Part shown: one piece after another, positions 27,025-35,865 of the stretch
Position numbering within the stretch: position 1 is the first letter of the stretch
Layout of the letters: each line of letters opens with the position of its first letter
From: Vicinamibacterales bacterium
Lineage (GTDB): Bacteria > Acidobacteriota > Vicinamibacteria > Vicinamibacterales > 2-12-FULL-66-21
NCBI GenBank assembly: GCA_035699745.1
Contig: DASSPH010000079.1
Span: 1-64,000 of the forward strand
Direction: 5' to 3'
DNA: 64,000 nucleotides
Program-made: the position numbers and the translations under genes
The notes under the pieces: generated by a model
What the model saw: only the letters and a program-made list of their open reading frames with translations
Told to the model about the DNA's origin: nothing
Database searches by the model: none

Positions 27025-28100
27025 CAGAAACAGCCGTTCTCGAAGCTCTCAAAGGCGTGCGCGACGCCACCGTCGATCGCGACATCGTCACCGCGAAGTT
27101 CGTCAAGGACCTCAAGATCGATGGCGGCCGCGTATCGTTCACGGTCGAGCAGGCGATTCACGGCGCCTCCACCCGCCAGCAGGTGGGCGAGCAGTCCGGC
27201 GCCGCTGTGAAGCGGCTGCCCGGCGTGTCCTCCGTCGAGGTGACGATGACGGCGCGGGTGCGTCCGGCGGTGATTCCGGACCTCTCGAAGCAGCCGGTCC
27301 CGGGGGTCAGGAACATCATCGCGGTTGGCGCCGGCAAGGGAGGCGTCGGCAAGACGACCGTGTCGGTGAACCTGGCGATCGCGCTCAGCCAGTCGGGGGC
27401 GCGCGTCGCGATGATCGACGGGGACGTCTACGGTCCGAACGTGCCGATCATGCTCGGCATCAACACGCAGCTGACGACTGACGGCCAGCGGATCGTTCCC
27501 GCCGACCAGTACGGCATCCAGCTCGTGTCCATGGCGTTCCTGACGCAGGACGACGTGCCGGTGATCTGGCGCGGCCCCATGCTCCACGGCGTCGTTCAGC
27601 AGTTCTTCCGGGAAGTGGCGTGGGATGACGTCGACTACCTGATCGTCGATCTGCCGCCCGGCACGGGGGACATCGCGCTCAGCCTCAGCCAGAGCGTCCC
27701 GGTGGCCGGCGCCGTGCTCGTGACGACGCCGCAGACGGTCTCGCTGGCCGACACCCGGCGCGCGGTCCGCATGTACGAGAAGCTCAACATCCCGCCGATG
27801 GGGCTCGTCGAGAACATGAGCCATTTCATCTGTCCGACGTGCCGCACCGCGAGCGACATCTTCGGCCAGGGCGGCGGGCAGCGGCTCGCGGCAGACATGA
27901 ACGTGCCGTTCCTCGGCGCGATTCCGATCTACGAACCGATCCGGATCGGCGGAGACACCGGCGTGCCGATCTGCGTCGGCGAACCCAAGTCGCCGGCGGC
28001 GCAGGCCTTCCGCGCCGCGGCGCACCAGCTCGCCGTCTCGCTTGCCGCGCTGGCCTTCAAGCCGCAGTCCAAGGCGATACCCCTCACGCAGGTCCGTTAG
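27018..28100 (+). CDS. apbC: Iron-sulphur cluster carrier ATPase Mrp/ApbC
   Basis: A 360-residue protein: N-terminal DUF59/MIP18-like domain (residues 1-90) followed by a deviant-Walker P-loop ATPase. Motifs: VGAGKGGVGKTTVSVNLAIA (about residues 102-121), the conserved VYGPNVPIMLG, YLIVDLPPGTGDIALSLSQS and the metal-site CPTC in FICPTCRTAS. It carries or inserts Fe-S clusters. The GTG start at 27018 lies in a short direct repeat; an in-frame alternative is not obvious. It follows DUF4870 by 28 bp and precedes the MFS gene by 55 bp. Confidence 0.94.
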   Translation: MISETAVLEALKGVRDATVDRDIVTAKFVKDLKIDGGRVSFTVEQAIHGASTRQQVGEQSGAAVKRLPGVSSVEVTMTARVRPAVIPDLSKQPVPGVRNIIAVGAGKGGVGKTTVSVNLAIALSQSGARVAMIDGDVYGPNVPIMLGINTQLTTDGQRIVPADQYGIQLVSMAFLTQDDVPVIWRGPMLHGVVQQFFREVAWDDVDYLIVDLPPGTGDIALSLSQSVPVAGAVLVTTPQTVSLADTRRAVRMYEKLNIPPMGLVENMSHFICPTCRTASDIFGQGGGQRLAADMNVPFLGAIPIYEPIRIGGDTGVPICVGEPKSPAAQAFRAAAHQLAVSLAALAFKPQSKAIPLTQVR

Positions 28101-28155
28101 CGGACGGGCGTTGGCAGTCACCAGTCAGCAGTCCGCAGTCACTCCCGCGCGGCGG

Positions 28156-29319
28156 ATGCTGCTGCTGGTGTCGGTGGCTGAAGTGCTGGGAATGACGCTG
28201 TGGTTCTCGGCCACCGCGGCCGCTCCCGCAATCGTGCGGGAGTTCGGCATGGCGGCAGGCGGCCTCGCCTGGCTGACGATGGCGGTGCAGGCCGGGTTCG
28301 TCGCCGGCACGCTGATCACCGCGGTGACGAACCTGGCCGATGCCGTCAACGCGCGGCGCCTGTTTGCCATGGGCTGCGTGGGCGGGGCCGCGGTGAACGC
28401 GGCGATCGCCTTCGTGCCGTCGGACGCCGCGGTGATCCTGCTGCGTTTTCTCACCGGCGTGGCTCTGGCCTGGGTGTATCCCCCCGGGATGAAGATCGCC
28501 GCCGGATGGTTCCGCGAGCGCCGCGGCACCGCGCTCGGCATCGTCGTCGGGGCGGTCGGCGTCGGGTCGGCGTTTCCGCATCTCCTCGCGTGGCTCGGCG
28601 CGGGGCTGCCGTGGCGCCTCGTGGTCAGCGCCTCGTCGGTGCTGGCGGTCGTCGGGGCGTCGATCGTCGCGCTCGCGGTGCAGGACGGGCCGTACGTGAG
28701 CGCGTCGGCGCCGTTCGACCGGCACGCCCTGCGCGTCGTCCTGCGCAGCCGGGGCACCCGTCTGGCGATGCTCGGATACTTCGGGCACATGTGGGAGCTG
28801 TACGCGATGTGGACGTGGATTGCCGTGTTCGCCTCGGCATCGCTGAGCGCGGCCGCCGCGGCATCGCTCGACGGAGCGCGCGTGGGATCGCTGGTCGCCT
28901 TCATCGCGATCGCCAGCGGCGCCGTGGGCTGCGTGGCGGCGGGATTCTGGGCGGACCGGTTCGGCAAGGCGCGGATCGCGGGGGCGGCGATGCTCGGCAG
29001 CGCGGCCTGCGTGCTGGTGTCGCCGCTGTTCTATGGCGCGCCGCTGGCGGCGCTGCTGCCGTTCACGGTGATCTGGGGCTTTACCGTCGTCGCTGATTCG
29101 GCGCAGTTCTCCGCGCTGGTCACCGATCACACGCCGCGAACGCACGTCGGCACGGCGCTGACGCTGCAGACCAGCGCGGGATTCCTCCTCACGATGGTGA
29201 GCATGCGCCTGGTGCCGCCGATCAGCGCGACCGCCGGCTGGCAGTGGGCGTTTCTGTTCCTCGCTCCGGGCCCGCTGCTGGGCGCGCTGGCGATGCGGCG
29301 CCTGACCCGGCAGCCCTGA
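28156..29319 (+). CDS. MFS transporter
   Basis: A 387-residue major facilitator with about 12 hydrophobic segments. It begins LLLVSVAEVLGMTLWFSATA (helix 1), the opening typical of the CynX/NimT-like and nitrate-type subgroup, and contains the loop 2-3 region TNLADAVNARRLFAMG and GFWADRFGKARIAG between helices 8 and 9, the weak MFS signature. Substrate unknown. The frame reaches a TTG at 28111, but the ATG at 28156 gives the normal N-terminus. The 55 bp before it contains repeated CAGTC units. Confidence 0.85.
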   Translation: MLLLVSVAEVLGMTLWFSATAAAPAIVREFGMAAGGLAWLTMAVQAGFVAGTLITAVTNLADAVNARRLFAMGCVGGAAVNAAIAFVPSDAAVILLRFLTGVALAWVYPPGMKIAAGWFRERRGTALGIVVGAVGVGSAFPHLLAWLGAGLPWRLVVSASSVLAVVGASIVALAVQDGPYVSASAPFDRHALRVVLRSRGTRLAMLGYFGHMWELYAMWTWIAVFASASLSAAAAASLDGARVGSLVAFIAIASGAVGCVAAGFWADRFGKARIAGAAMLGSAACVLVSPLFYGAPLAALLPFTVIWGFTVVADSAQFSALVTDHTPRTHVGTALTLQTSAGFLLTMVSMRLVPPISATAGWQWAFLFLAPGPLLGALAMRRLTRQP

Positions 29320-29338
29320 ACCGTAATAGGATCGGTCT

Positions 29339-31162
29339 GTGCTCAGCCGGCGCATTCTCCCCACTGTTACAGCGATCGCGGCCGCCGGAGCGACGCTGCT
29401 CGCTCAGACGCCCGCCGCGCCGGTTCGCGGCGAAGTGCGCGCCAGCCACGGCCTGGTGGCCGCCGGACGCACCTTCACGGCGGACGCCGGCGCGCGCCTG
29501 ATGACCGCGGGCGGCAACGCGATTGACGGCGGCGTCGCGGCGATCTTCGCCGCGGCGGTGACCGAGATCTCGCACTTCGGCCTCGGCGGGGAAGCGCCGA
29601 TCATCATCTATTCGGCGCGCGACAGGCGCGTGATCGTCATCAACGGCCAAGGCCCGGCGCCGAAAGCCGCCAATCCGCAGATGTTCGCCGGCAAGGACGC
29701 CATCCCCGGGAACGGCCCGCTCGGCGCGACGCTGCCGGCGGTGGTCGATTCGGCGGCGATCGCGCTCGCCAGGTACGGAACGAAGTCGCTGTCCGAGGTG
29801 CTGCAGCCGGCGATCGAGCTGGCGGACGGCTTCCCGATGTACGAGTTCCTGCACAATTACCTGCGCAGCGAACGCGCGGCGTCGGAGCAGTACGCGTGGA
29901 CGAAGTCGACGTATTACGCCAACGGGATCACGCCGGTCGGTCAGACGTTCCGCCAGCCGAATCTCGCCGCCACGCTGCGCGCGCTGGCGGCGGCGGAGAA
30001 GGCGGCGCTGTCGCGCGGCCTCCCGCGCGAGGGGGCGATCGAGGCGGGGCGCGACGCGTTCTACAAGGGGCCGATCGCGCGCGAGATGACCGCCGCCGTC
30101 CGGGAAGCGGGCGGGGTGATGACGGAGGAGGACCTGGCCGGCTATCACGGCCGGATCGAGGAGCCTGCGACCGTCACCTACCGCGGCTACACGGTACACA
30201 AGGCGGGCTTCTGGAACCAGGGTCCGTCGCTGCTGCAGACGCTGCGCATCCTGGAAGGCTTCGATCTGCGAACGATGGGGCGCGGATCGGCCGACGCCGT
30301 GCACACCATCGTGGAAGCGATCAAGCTGGGATACGCGGATCGCGATCGCTACTACGGAGATCCGGATTTCGTCCGCGTCCCCGGGGAGGTGCTGCTGTCC
30401 GAGCCGTACGCGGCGGCGCGGCGGCGGCTGATCGATCCGAAGAAGGCGAGCGTGGAGCAGCGGCCGGGCAACCCGGGCAACGCAACCGGTGAATTCAGAT
30501 CTGCAGGCAGCTTGCCCCTTCATTCGCAAGATCCGCGGATCGCACTCGAGGATTCGGCTGCAGCCAGGGAACCGGGCGATACCACCTCGATTCAGGCCGC
30601 CGACGCCGCCGGGAATCTCTTTTCGGCGACGCCCAGCTCCGGCTGGCTGCTCGGGGGGGCCTTCGTCGCCGGCCGCACCGGCGTGCCGATGAGCAACCGG
30701 ATGCAGGCGTTCAACCTCGATCCCGCGAGCCCGAACGTCCTCGCCGGCGGCAAGCGGCCGCGCACCACGCTGACGCCCACGGTGGTGATGAAGGACGGCA
30801 AGCCGTTTCTCGCCATCGGCACGCCCGGAGGCGACAGCCAGGACCAGCAGATCCTGCTCGTGCTGCTGAACATCATCGATTTCGGACTCGACGTGCAGGC
30901 CGCCATCGAAGCGCCCCGCGTCAACTCGCTGCATCCGGTCAGCTCGTTCGACAACCATCGCGCCCAGCCCGGCGTGCTCGAGATCGAGGCGTCGTTTCCC
31001 GCCGCGGTGCAGGACGAGCTGAAGGCGCGCGGCCACACCCTGCTCCTGCGCCGCGCCCATGCCATGTCGACGGGGATCGTCGCCGCCGGCATCGATCCGG
31101 CGAGCGGTCAACTCCGCGGCGGTGCGGATCTGCGGCGCGAACGCGCGATCGTCGCCTGGTAG
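29339..31162 (+). CDS. ggt: Gamma-glutamyltransferase precursor
   Basis: A 607-residue exported Ntn-hydrolase proenzyme, starting GTG. Residues 1-22 are a signal peptide. The self-processing threonine is in EPGDTTSIQAADAAG (Thr415), and the small subunit begins there; TPSSGWLLGGAFV and GGKRPRTTLTPTVV are conserved substrate-site segments, and GGNAIDGGVAAIFAAAV the large-subunit opening. It cleaves gamma-glutamyl bonds such as those in glutathione. A 30-residue insertion (residues about 383-412) precedes the cleavage site. The gene ends 1 nt before the M16 peptidase ATG. Confidence 0.95.
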   Translation: MLSRRILPTVTAIAAAGATLLAQTPAAPVRGEVRASHGLVAAGRTFTADAGARLMTAGGNAIDGGVAAIFAAAVTEISHFGLGGEAPIIIYSARDRRVIVINGQGPAPKAANPQMFAGKDAIPGNGPLGATLPAVVDSAAIALARYGTKSLSEVLQPAIELADGFPMYEFLHNYLRSERAASEQYAWTKSTYYANGITPVGQTFRQPNLAATLRALAAAEKAALSRGLPREGAIEAGRDAFYKGPIAREMTAAVREAGGVMTEEDLAGYHGRIEEPATVTYRGYTVHKAGFWNQGPSLLQTLRILEGFDLRTMGRGSADAVHTIVEAIKLGYADRDRYYGDPDFVRVPGEVLLSEPYAAARRRLIDPKKASVEQRPGNPGNATGEFRSAGSLPLHSQDPRIALEDSAAAREPGDTTSIQAADAAGNLFSATPSSGWLLGGAFVAGRTGVPMSNRMQAFNLDPASPNVLAGGKRPRTTLTPTVVMKDGKPFLAIGTPGGDSQDQQILLVLLNIIDFGLDVQAAIEAPRVNSLHPVSSFDNHRAQPGVLEIEASFPAAVQDELKARGHTLLLRRAHAMSTGIVAAGIDPASGQLRGGADLRRERAIVAW

Positions 31163-31163
31163 C

Positions 31164-32471
31164 ATGAACATCCCGTTCACCAAGTACACGCTCGACAACG
31201 GCCTCGACGTGCTGATCCACGAGGACCACTCGCTGCCGATCGTCGCGGTCAACGTCTGGTATCACGTCGGCTCCAAGAACGAAGTGCCGGGGCGCACCGG
31301 GTTCGCGCACCTGTTCGAGCACCTGATGTTCGAGGGCTCGCAGCACTACGACCGCGGCTACTTCCATCCGCTGCAGGAAGCCGGCGCGGCGCTCAACGGA
31401 TCGACCAACGCCGACCGCACCAACTACTGGGAGGTGGTGCCGACCAACGCGCTCGATCTGGCGCTGTGGATGGAATCCGATCGGATGGGCTACCTGCTGC
31501 CGGCGCTCACCGAAGCGAAATTCTCGAACCAGCGGGACGTCGTCCTCAACGAGCGCCGCCAGAACTACGAGAACCGACCTTATGGCCTCGCCGGCATGGC
31601 GATCGTCTCGGCGCTGTACCCGCCCGATCATCCGTATCACTGGCTCACCATCGGCGCCGCGGAAGACATCCGCGCCGCGCACCTCGACGACGTGAAGGCG
31701 TTCTTCCAGCGCTACTACCATCCGGCGAACGCATCGCTGACGCTGGCCGGCGACGTCGACGCCGACATGGGGATCCTGCTCGCCGACGAATACTTCAGCG
31801 AAGTGCCCGCCGGCGAGAAGCCGGCGCCGCTGACGCTGGCCGCGCCGGCGCCGCCCCGCGACGTCAAACTGGTGCTGGAGGATCGCGTCGAGCTGCCGCG
31901 CTTGTACATGGCCTGGCATTCGCCGGCGCTGTTCGCCGCCGACGACGCCGAGCTCGATCTGGTGGCCGAAGTCCTGGCGAGCGGGAAGACGTCGCGGCTG
32001 TATCGCGCGCTGGTCTACGAGCAGCGGATCGCGACGGAAGTGGCGGCGTCGCAGAATTCGCGCGAACTGGGCAGCTTCTTTCAGATCGTCGCCACCGCGG
32101 CGCCGGGGCGCACGCTCGCCGAGGTGGAACGGGCGATCGTCAAGGAGATTGCCGCGCTGCTCGACCGCGGCCCGACGGCGCCGGAGATGGAGCGATGCCT
32201 GGCGCAGGCGGAGGCGCACTTCCTGTTCCGGCTGCAGACCGTCGGCGGGTTCGGCGGCAAGTCCGATCAGCTGAACGCCTATAACGTGTTCCTTGGCGAC
32301 CCGGCGTACTTCGGGCGCGATCTGGATCGCTACCGCAACGCCACCGCGGATCAGCTTCGCGCCGCCGCGATCAAGTATCTGCAGCCGTCCGCACGCGTCG
32401 TGCTCAGCGTCGTGCCGCGCGGCCGGGTCGCGCTGGCGCTTCCCGGGTCGGCGCCGGTGGCGGTCTCCTGA
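31164..32471 (+). CDS. M16 family zinc peptidase, catalytic subunit
   Basis: A 435-residue insulinase-type peptidase with an intact inverted zinc motif: HLFEHLMFEG (His49, Glu52, His53) and the third ligand Glu130 in VVLNERRQNYENRP. N-terminal TLDNGLDVLIHEDHSLPIVA and later KTSRLYRALVYEQRIATEVA are family hallmarks. No signal peptide is visible, so it may be cytoplasmic or exported by another route. Its stop overlaps the start of the second M16 gene (TGATG at 32469-32473), and such pairs form heterodimers with one active site. It degrades peptides; natural substrate unknown. Confidence 0.95.
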   Translation: MNIPFTKYTLDNGLDVLIHEDHSLPIVAVNVWYHVGSKNEVPGRTGFAHLFEHLMFEGSQHYDRGYFHPLQEAGAALNGSTNADRTNYWEVVPTNALDLALWMESDRMGYLLPALTEAKFSNQRDVVLNERRQNYENRPYGLAGMAIVSALYPPDHPYHWLTIGAAEDIRAAHLDDVKAFFQRYYHPANASLTLAGDVDADMGILLADEYFSEVPAGEKPAPLTLAAPAPPRDVKLVLEDRVELPRLYMAWHSPALFAADDAELDLVAEVLASGKTSRLYRALVYEQRIATEVAASQNSRELGSFFQIVATAAPGRTLAEVERAIVKEIAALLDRGPTAPEMERCLAQAEAHFLFRLQTVGGFGGKSDQLNAYNVFLGDPAYFGRDLDRYRNATADQLRAAAIKYLQPSARVVLSVVPRGRVALALPGSAPVAVS

Positions 32472-33838
32472 TGGCGGCCCATCGCGGCCGCCCGCCGGCA
32501 CTCGGGCCCGAGCGTTCGTTCACGTTTCCCGACATCCATCGCACCACGCTCGACAACGGCCTGAAGGTGTGGACCGTCGAGCATCATCAGGTGCCGCTCG
32601 TGTCGGTGCTGGCGCTGGTGCCGGCCGGCGCGTCCGCCGATCCGCCCGATCGTCCGGGGCTCGCGGCGATCACCGGCGACATGCTCGACGAGGGGAGCGG
32701 CGATCGCTCCGCGCTCGACGTGCACGAGGCGCTGGGACGGATCGGCGCGCAGCTCGAGCTGGACGTCGGCCACGACGCGACGGTGCTCGGGCTGACGACG
32801 CTCGAGCGGTACCTCGATCGCGGGCTGGAGCTCGTCCGCGACATGCTGATCCGCCCGCGCTTCGAGCAGCGCGAGTTCGATCGCGTGCGCGATCTGCGGC
32901 TGAACCGGCTGCTGCAGATGAAGGACATGCCGCCGGCCCTGGCGGATCGCGCCTTCACGCAGCTGCTGTATCGCCACCATCCGTACGGGCACCTGCCGAT
33001 CGGCTCGGAGGGATCGCTGCGCGCGCTGATGATTCGCGACATCGCCGCGTTCCACCGGCGCGCCTACGTGCCGTCGCGAATCACGCTGATCGCCGTCGGC
33101 GACGCGCCGCATCAGGCGCTCACCTCCGCGATCGCGCGCGCGTTCGCGGACTGGCGCGCCGAGTCGCCCGATCCGATCCCCGATCCGGACGCGTTTCCCG
33201 CGCCGGCGGCGCCGGCCTCGCGCCTCGCGCTGGTGCACCGCAGCGCCGCGGCGCAGTCGGAGCTGCGGATCGGGCACGTCGCGCTGCCGCGCCGGTCCCC
33301 GGACTATCACGGCGCGCTCGTCGCCAACATGATCCTCGGCGGACAGTTCGTCAGCCGGATCAACATGAATCTGCGCGAAGACAAGGGCTACACCTACGGG
33401 GCGCGCACGGCGTTCGAGTTCCGGCGGGCGCCGGGCCCGTTCGTGCTGTACGCCAGCGTGCAGGCGGACGCGACGGCGGCGGCGCTCCGCGAATCGATCG
33501 CCGAGATTCGCGCGATCCGCGGCGAGCGCCCGGTGACGCGCCAGGAGCTGGAGCTCGGGCGCGCCTCGCTGACGCGCGGGTACCCGCGCAGTTTCGAGAC
33601 CGCCGATCAGATCGCGCGCGCCGCGGCGCAGCTCTCGCTCTACGGCCTGCCGGACGACTACTTCACCAGCTTCGTCCCGACGGTGCTCGCGCTGACCGAG
33701 GACGAGGTGACGGCGATCGCCGCCAGGCACATCGATCCGGCAAAGTTGCTGAGCGTGGTGGTGGGGGATCGCGAGAAGGTGCTGCCGTCCCTCCGCGCGC
33801 TCGACGCCGGGGACATCGCCGACGTGAGCGTCACCTGA
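32471..33838 (+). CDS. M16 family non-catalytic partner subunit
   Basis: A 455-residue homologue lacking the zinc motif: the HxxEH position reads ITGDMLDEGSG. It keeps the C-terminal substrate-binding signature (INMNLREDKGYTYGARTAFE, with the Arg/Tyr pair needed by the partner). Start overlaps the previous stop by one base, so equal amounts are expected. Together the two should form the peptidase clamp known from mitochondrial processing peptidase and PqqF/SPH2682-type pairs. No signal peptide seen. Confidence 0.94.
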   Translation: MAAHRGRPPALGPERSFTFPDIHRTTLDNGLKVWTVEHHQVPLVSVLALVPAGASADPPDRPGLAAITGDMLDEGSGDRSALDVHEALGRIGAQLELDVGHDATVLGLTTLERYLDRGLELVRDMLIRPRFEQREFDRVRDLRLNRLLQMKDMPPALADRAFTQLLYRHHPYGHLPIGSEGSLRALMIRDIAAFHRRAYVPSRITLIAVGDAPHQALTSAIARAFADWRAESPDPIPDPDAFPAPAAPASRLALVHRSAAAQSELRIGHVALPRRSPDYHGALVANMILGGQFVSRINMNLREDKGYTYGARTAFEFRRAPGPFVLYASVQADATAAALRESIAEIRAIRGERPVTRQELELGRASLTRGYPRSFETADQIARAAAQLSLYGLPDDYFTSFVPTVLALTEDEVTAIAARHIDPAKLLSVVVGDREKVLPSLRALDAGDIADVSVT

Positions 33839-33960
33839 TCGGCGTGATAACCAAACCGCAAGGAAACCGTAAGTAGCGATCGGACCAGGAACAGACCGCC
33901 GGGCTCCTCCGTCAAACTGGCGGATGAACCGGCCCGGTTGTACACTGGGCCCGTTCCGCT

Positions 33961-34176
33961 ATGACCTCCGCCCGGTTCAGTTTGAGCCTGCTCGGCGTGG
34001 TGGGTGTGCTCGCCGCGGTACTGGCGGCCGCGTCGCTGTGGCTCGTCATTACCGACCCTGTGAAGGTTGCCACCGGTGTGCAGGCGGCGACGGCGGACGG
34101 GAACGTCTCGCCGCTGGTCAAGGCGCTGGCCGACGTCCTCTACGACGCCCTCCAGGGCATCATCAAATATCTCTGA
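33961..34176 (+). CDS. Small single-pass membrane protein
   Basis: 71 residues with one strong membrane helix (LSLLGVVGVLAAVLAAASLW, about residues 9-28) followed by a periplasmic or cytoplasmic tail ending VLYDALQGIIKYL. The start follows a TTGTACACT promoter-like stretch at 33938-33946. Family unknown; composition and GC3 are coding-like. The TGA stop forms part of a hairpin (34174-34192). Confidence 0.65.
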   Translation: MTSARFSLSLLGVVGVLAAVLAAASLWLVITDPVKVATGVQAATADGNVSPLVKALADVLYDALQGIIKYL

Positions 34177-34192
34177 GGGGCTCCGCCCCTCA
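34174..34192. repeat. REP-like hairpin after a small membrane-protein gene
   Basis: TGAGGGG (34174-34180) pairs perfectly with CCCCTCA (34186-34192) around a CTCCG loop. There is no T-tract, so a Rho-independent terminator is not clear. The following AGACTCCCC looks like part of a repeated extragenic element. Confidence 0.5.
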
Positions 34193-34225
34193 GACTCCCC
34201 AACACGCTCGCTCGCGCCGCGCTGC

Positions 34226-35236
34226 CTAGAGCGCGCGATTCAGAAACCGGCTGAGCGCCAGGCCGTCCATCCACTTGAACGGCGTGACGCCCGTGCTGTA
34301 GTGGCCGCACGGCAGCACCAGCAGCTGGTGCGCGATCCCGCGCTCGGTGAACGCCGCGACCAGGCTGCGCGACAGCGCCACCGGGAACGTCAGATCGTAG
34401 AGCGCGTAGACCAGCAGCAGCCGCCGATCGCGGACGCGTTCCAGGTAGGGCAGCGGACTGATCGGCAGCCACATGCGCCGCAGTTCGTCGAGCGTGACGT
34501 TGCCTTCCAGCGTCTCGCGCACGTGCATCGTCGACAGTCCCTCCCACACCACGTCGGCGAAGTAGGGTGAGATGTGGTTCAGCGCCGCCGCCTTGATCAG
34601 CGGCTCGTGCGCCGCCGTCAGCATCGACAGGCACGATCCGAGGCTGGTGCCGAGGATCCCGATCGAGGTGTAGCCCTCCGCGTGCAGCCATGCGATCGCG
34701 CGCCGCGCGTCGAGCACGGCCTGCCGGCACACCTGCGCGGTACGCCCGACGTTGGCGCTGACGATGTAGTCGGCGCGGGTGAGCTCGGGCGGCATGCGCG
34801 CGTCGTGATACGGCATGCTGAGCCGCAGCGCCGAGATCCCGAAGCGGTTCAACAGCCGGCAGAGGCCGACGTGCCCTTCGGCGTCCGAGTTCCACTGCGG
34901 GAGGACGAGCACCGCGCGCTTCCGTCCGCGCGCCGACCGCTCGGGGAAGAAGCGCGCGTGCACGAGATCGTTCTCGGGATGCGGCGTCCGCAGCGCGCTG
35001 GAGAACGTGAGCACGCCGCCGCGCACGGCGTAGTCCGCCGCCGGCTGCACGGCGTAGAAATCGTCGCTGCGCGAGACCGTGGCCTCACCCCACGCCTGCA
35101 GGGCGCGGCGCGGATCGCCCGGCGGCAGCGCCTGGTCGAACAGCCAGTCGACGCCCCACTCGAACGGACGGGCGACGCGATCGGTCGCGATGGCCGCGAG
35201 CCGCCGCTCCCAACGGTGGAACGCGCGGGCGATCAC
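34226..35236 (-). CDS. Alpha/beta-hydrolase (ABHD18-like)
   Basis: A 336-residue alpha/beta-hydrolase. The nucleophile elbow is GILGTSLGSCLS (GxSxG, Ser in TSL), followed by the acid candidate LLLVYALYDLTFPV and the C-terminal His in VLPCGHYSTGVTPF. The N-terminal ERRLAAIATDRVARPFEWGV and FSSALRTPHPENDLVHARFF fit the DUF2048/ABHD18 group rather than lipases. Cytoplasmic; no signal peptide. It follows the rhodanese gene by 3 nt on the same strand, so both are probably one operon. Substrate unknown. Confidence 0.82.
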   Translation of the reverse strand: MIARAFHRWERRLAAIATDRVARPFEWGVDWLFDQALPPGDPRRALQAWGEATVSRSDDFYAVQPAADYAVRGGVLTFSSALRTPHPENDLVHARFFPERSARGRKRAVLVLPQWNSDAEGHVGLCRLLNRFGISALRLSMPYHDARMPPELTRADYIVSANVGRTAQVCRQAVLDARRAIAWLHAEGYTSIGILGTSLGSCLSMLTAAHEPLIKAAALNHISPYFADVVWEGLSTMHVRETLEGNVTLDELRRMWLPISPLPYLERVRDRRLLLVYALYDLTFPVALSRSLVAAFTERGIAHQLLVLPCGHYSTGVTPFKWMDGLALSRFLNRAL

Positions 35237-35239
35237 GCC

Positions 35240-35674
35240 TCAGCGGGCCCCGGCAGCCTTGGCCTGCAGCGCGGAGTACTCGCGCTCGTCCCCCGCGGTG
35301 GTCTCGACCGGCAGGCCCGCCTGGACCCAGCCGGGATGGCCGAATTGCGGCGCGCCGCCGTAGCCGCCAAGCACGTTCGCGACCTCATGGTAGCCGGCGC
35401 TTGCGAGGATCTCGGCTGCCTTCGCCGACCGGCCCCCCATCTGGCAGCCGATGACCAGGCGCGTATCCGGCGGGAAGTTGGCGCGCACCACCGCGAGGAA
35501 TTCCGGGTTGGGCCGCATCTGCCGCGTGGCGGGATCGGCGTGCATCAGCGGCACGTTGAACGCCCCTTCCGGATGCCCCTGCTCGAACTCGGGGATGGAC
35601 CGCACGTCGAGGTACTTCGCCCCCGCGCTCTGCTGCTGATGAGCCTGCTGAACCGTGATGTGTTTGATAGTCAT
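35240..35674 (-). CDS. Rhodanese-domain sulphurtransferase
   Basis: A 144-residue single rhodanese domain. The active-site loop is CQMGGRS (Cys77) preceded by DTRLVIG, and the family opening is KYLDVRSIPEFEQGHPEGAF. The active Cys accepts a sulphane sulphur to form a persulphide. The C-terminus extends 20 residues beyond the domain (GDEREYSALQAKAAGAR). It is first in a two-gene unit with the alpha/beta-hydrolase, separated by 3 nt. Confidence 0.9.
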   Translation of the reverse strand: MTIKHITVQQAHQQQSAGAKYLDVRSIPEFEQGHPEGAFNVPLMHADPATRQMRPNPEFLAVVRANFPPDTRLVIGCQMGGRSAKAAEILASAGYHEVANVLGGYGGAPQFGHPGWVQAGLPVETTAGDEREYSALQAKAAGAR

Positions 35675-35697
35675 CTTTTTTGCACGTCAATATCCGC

Positions 35698-35865
35698 ATG
35701 ATCGAACAGCCGCCCAAACCCGACACTCCGCAGCCGCCCGACCTGGTGCATAAACCCGGCGAGGTCGTGAACCACCCGGTTCCGACAGGGAAGCCGCCCG
35801 ACGAGACCAGCCCGGACATTCATCCGGCGCCGCCGCCGACGGATCCCGCCCCGCCAATTATCTGA
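35698..35865 (+). CDS. Possible short proline-rich protein
   Basis: 55 residues beginning MIEQPPKPDTPQPPDLVHKP and ending HPAPPPTDPAPPII, with about one third proline. Third-codon positions are mostly G/C, as in real genes here, and 35698-35819 has no other coding claim. However, there is no ribosome site, and the 3' end overlaps the convergent amidase gene by 46 bp. Treat as tentative. Confidence 0.3.
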   Translation: MIEQPPKPDTPQPPDLVHKPGEVVNHPVPTGKPPDETSPDIHPAPPPTDPAPPII

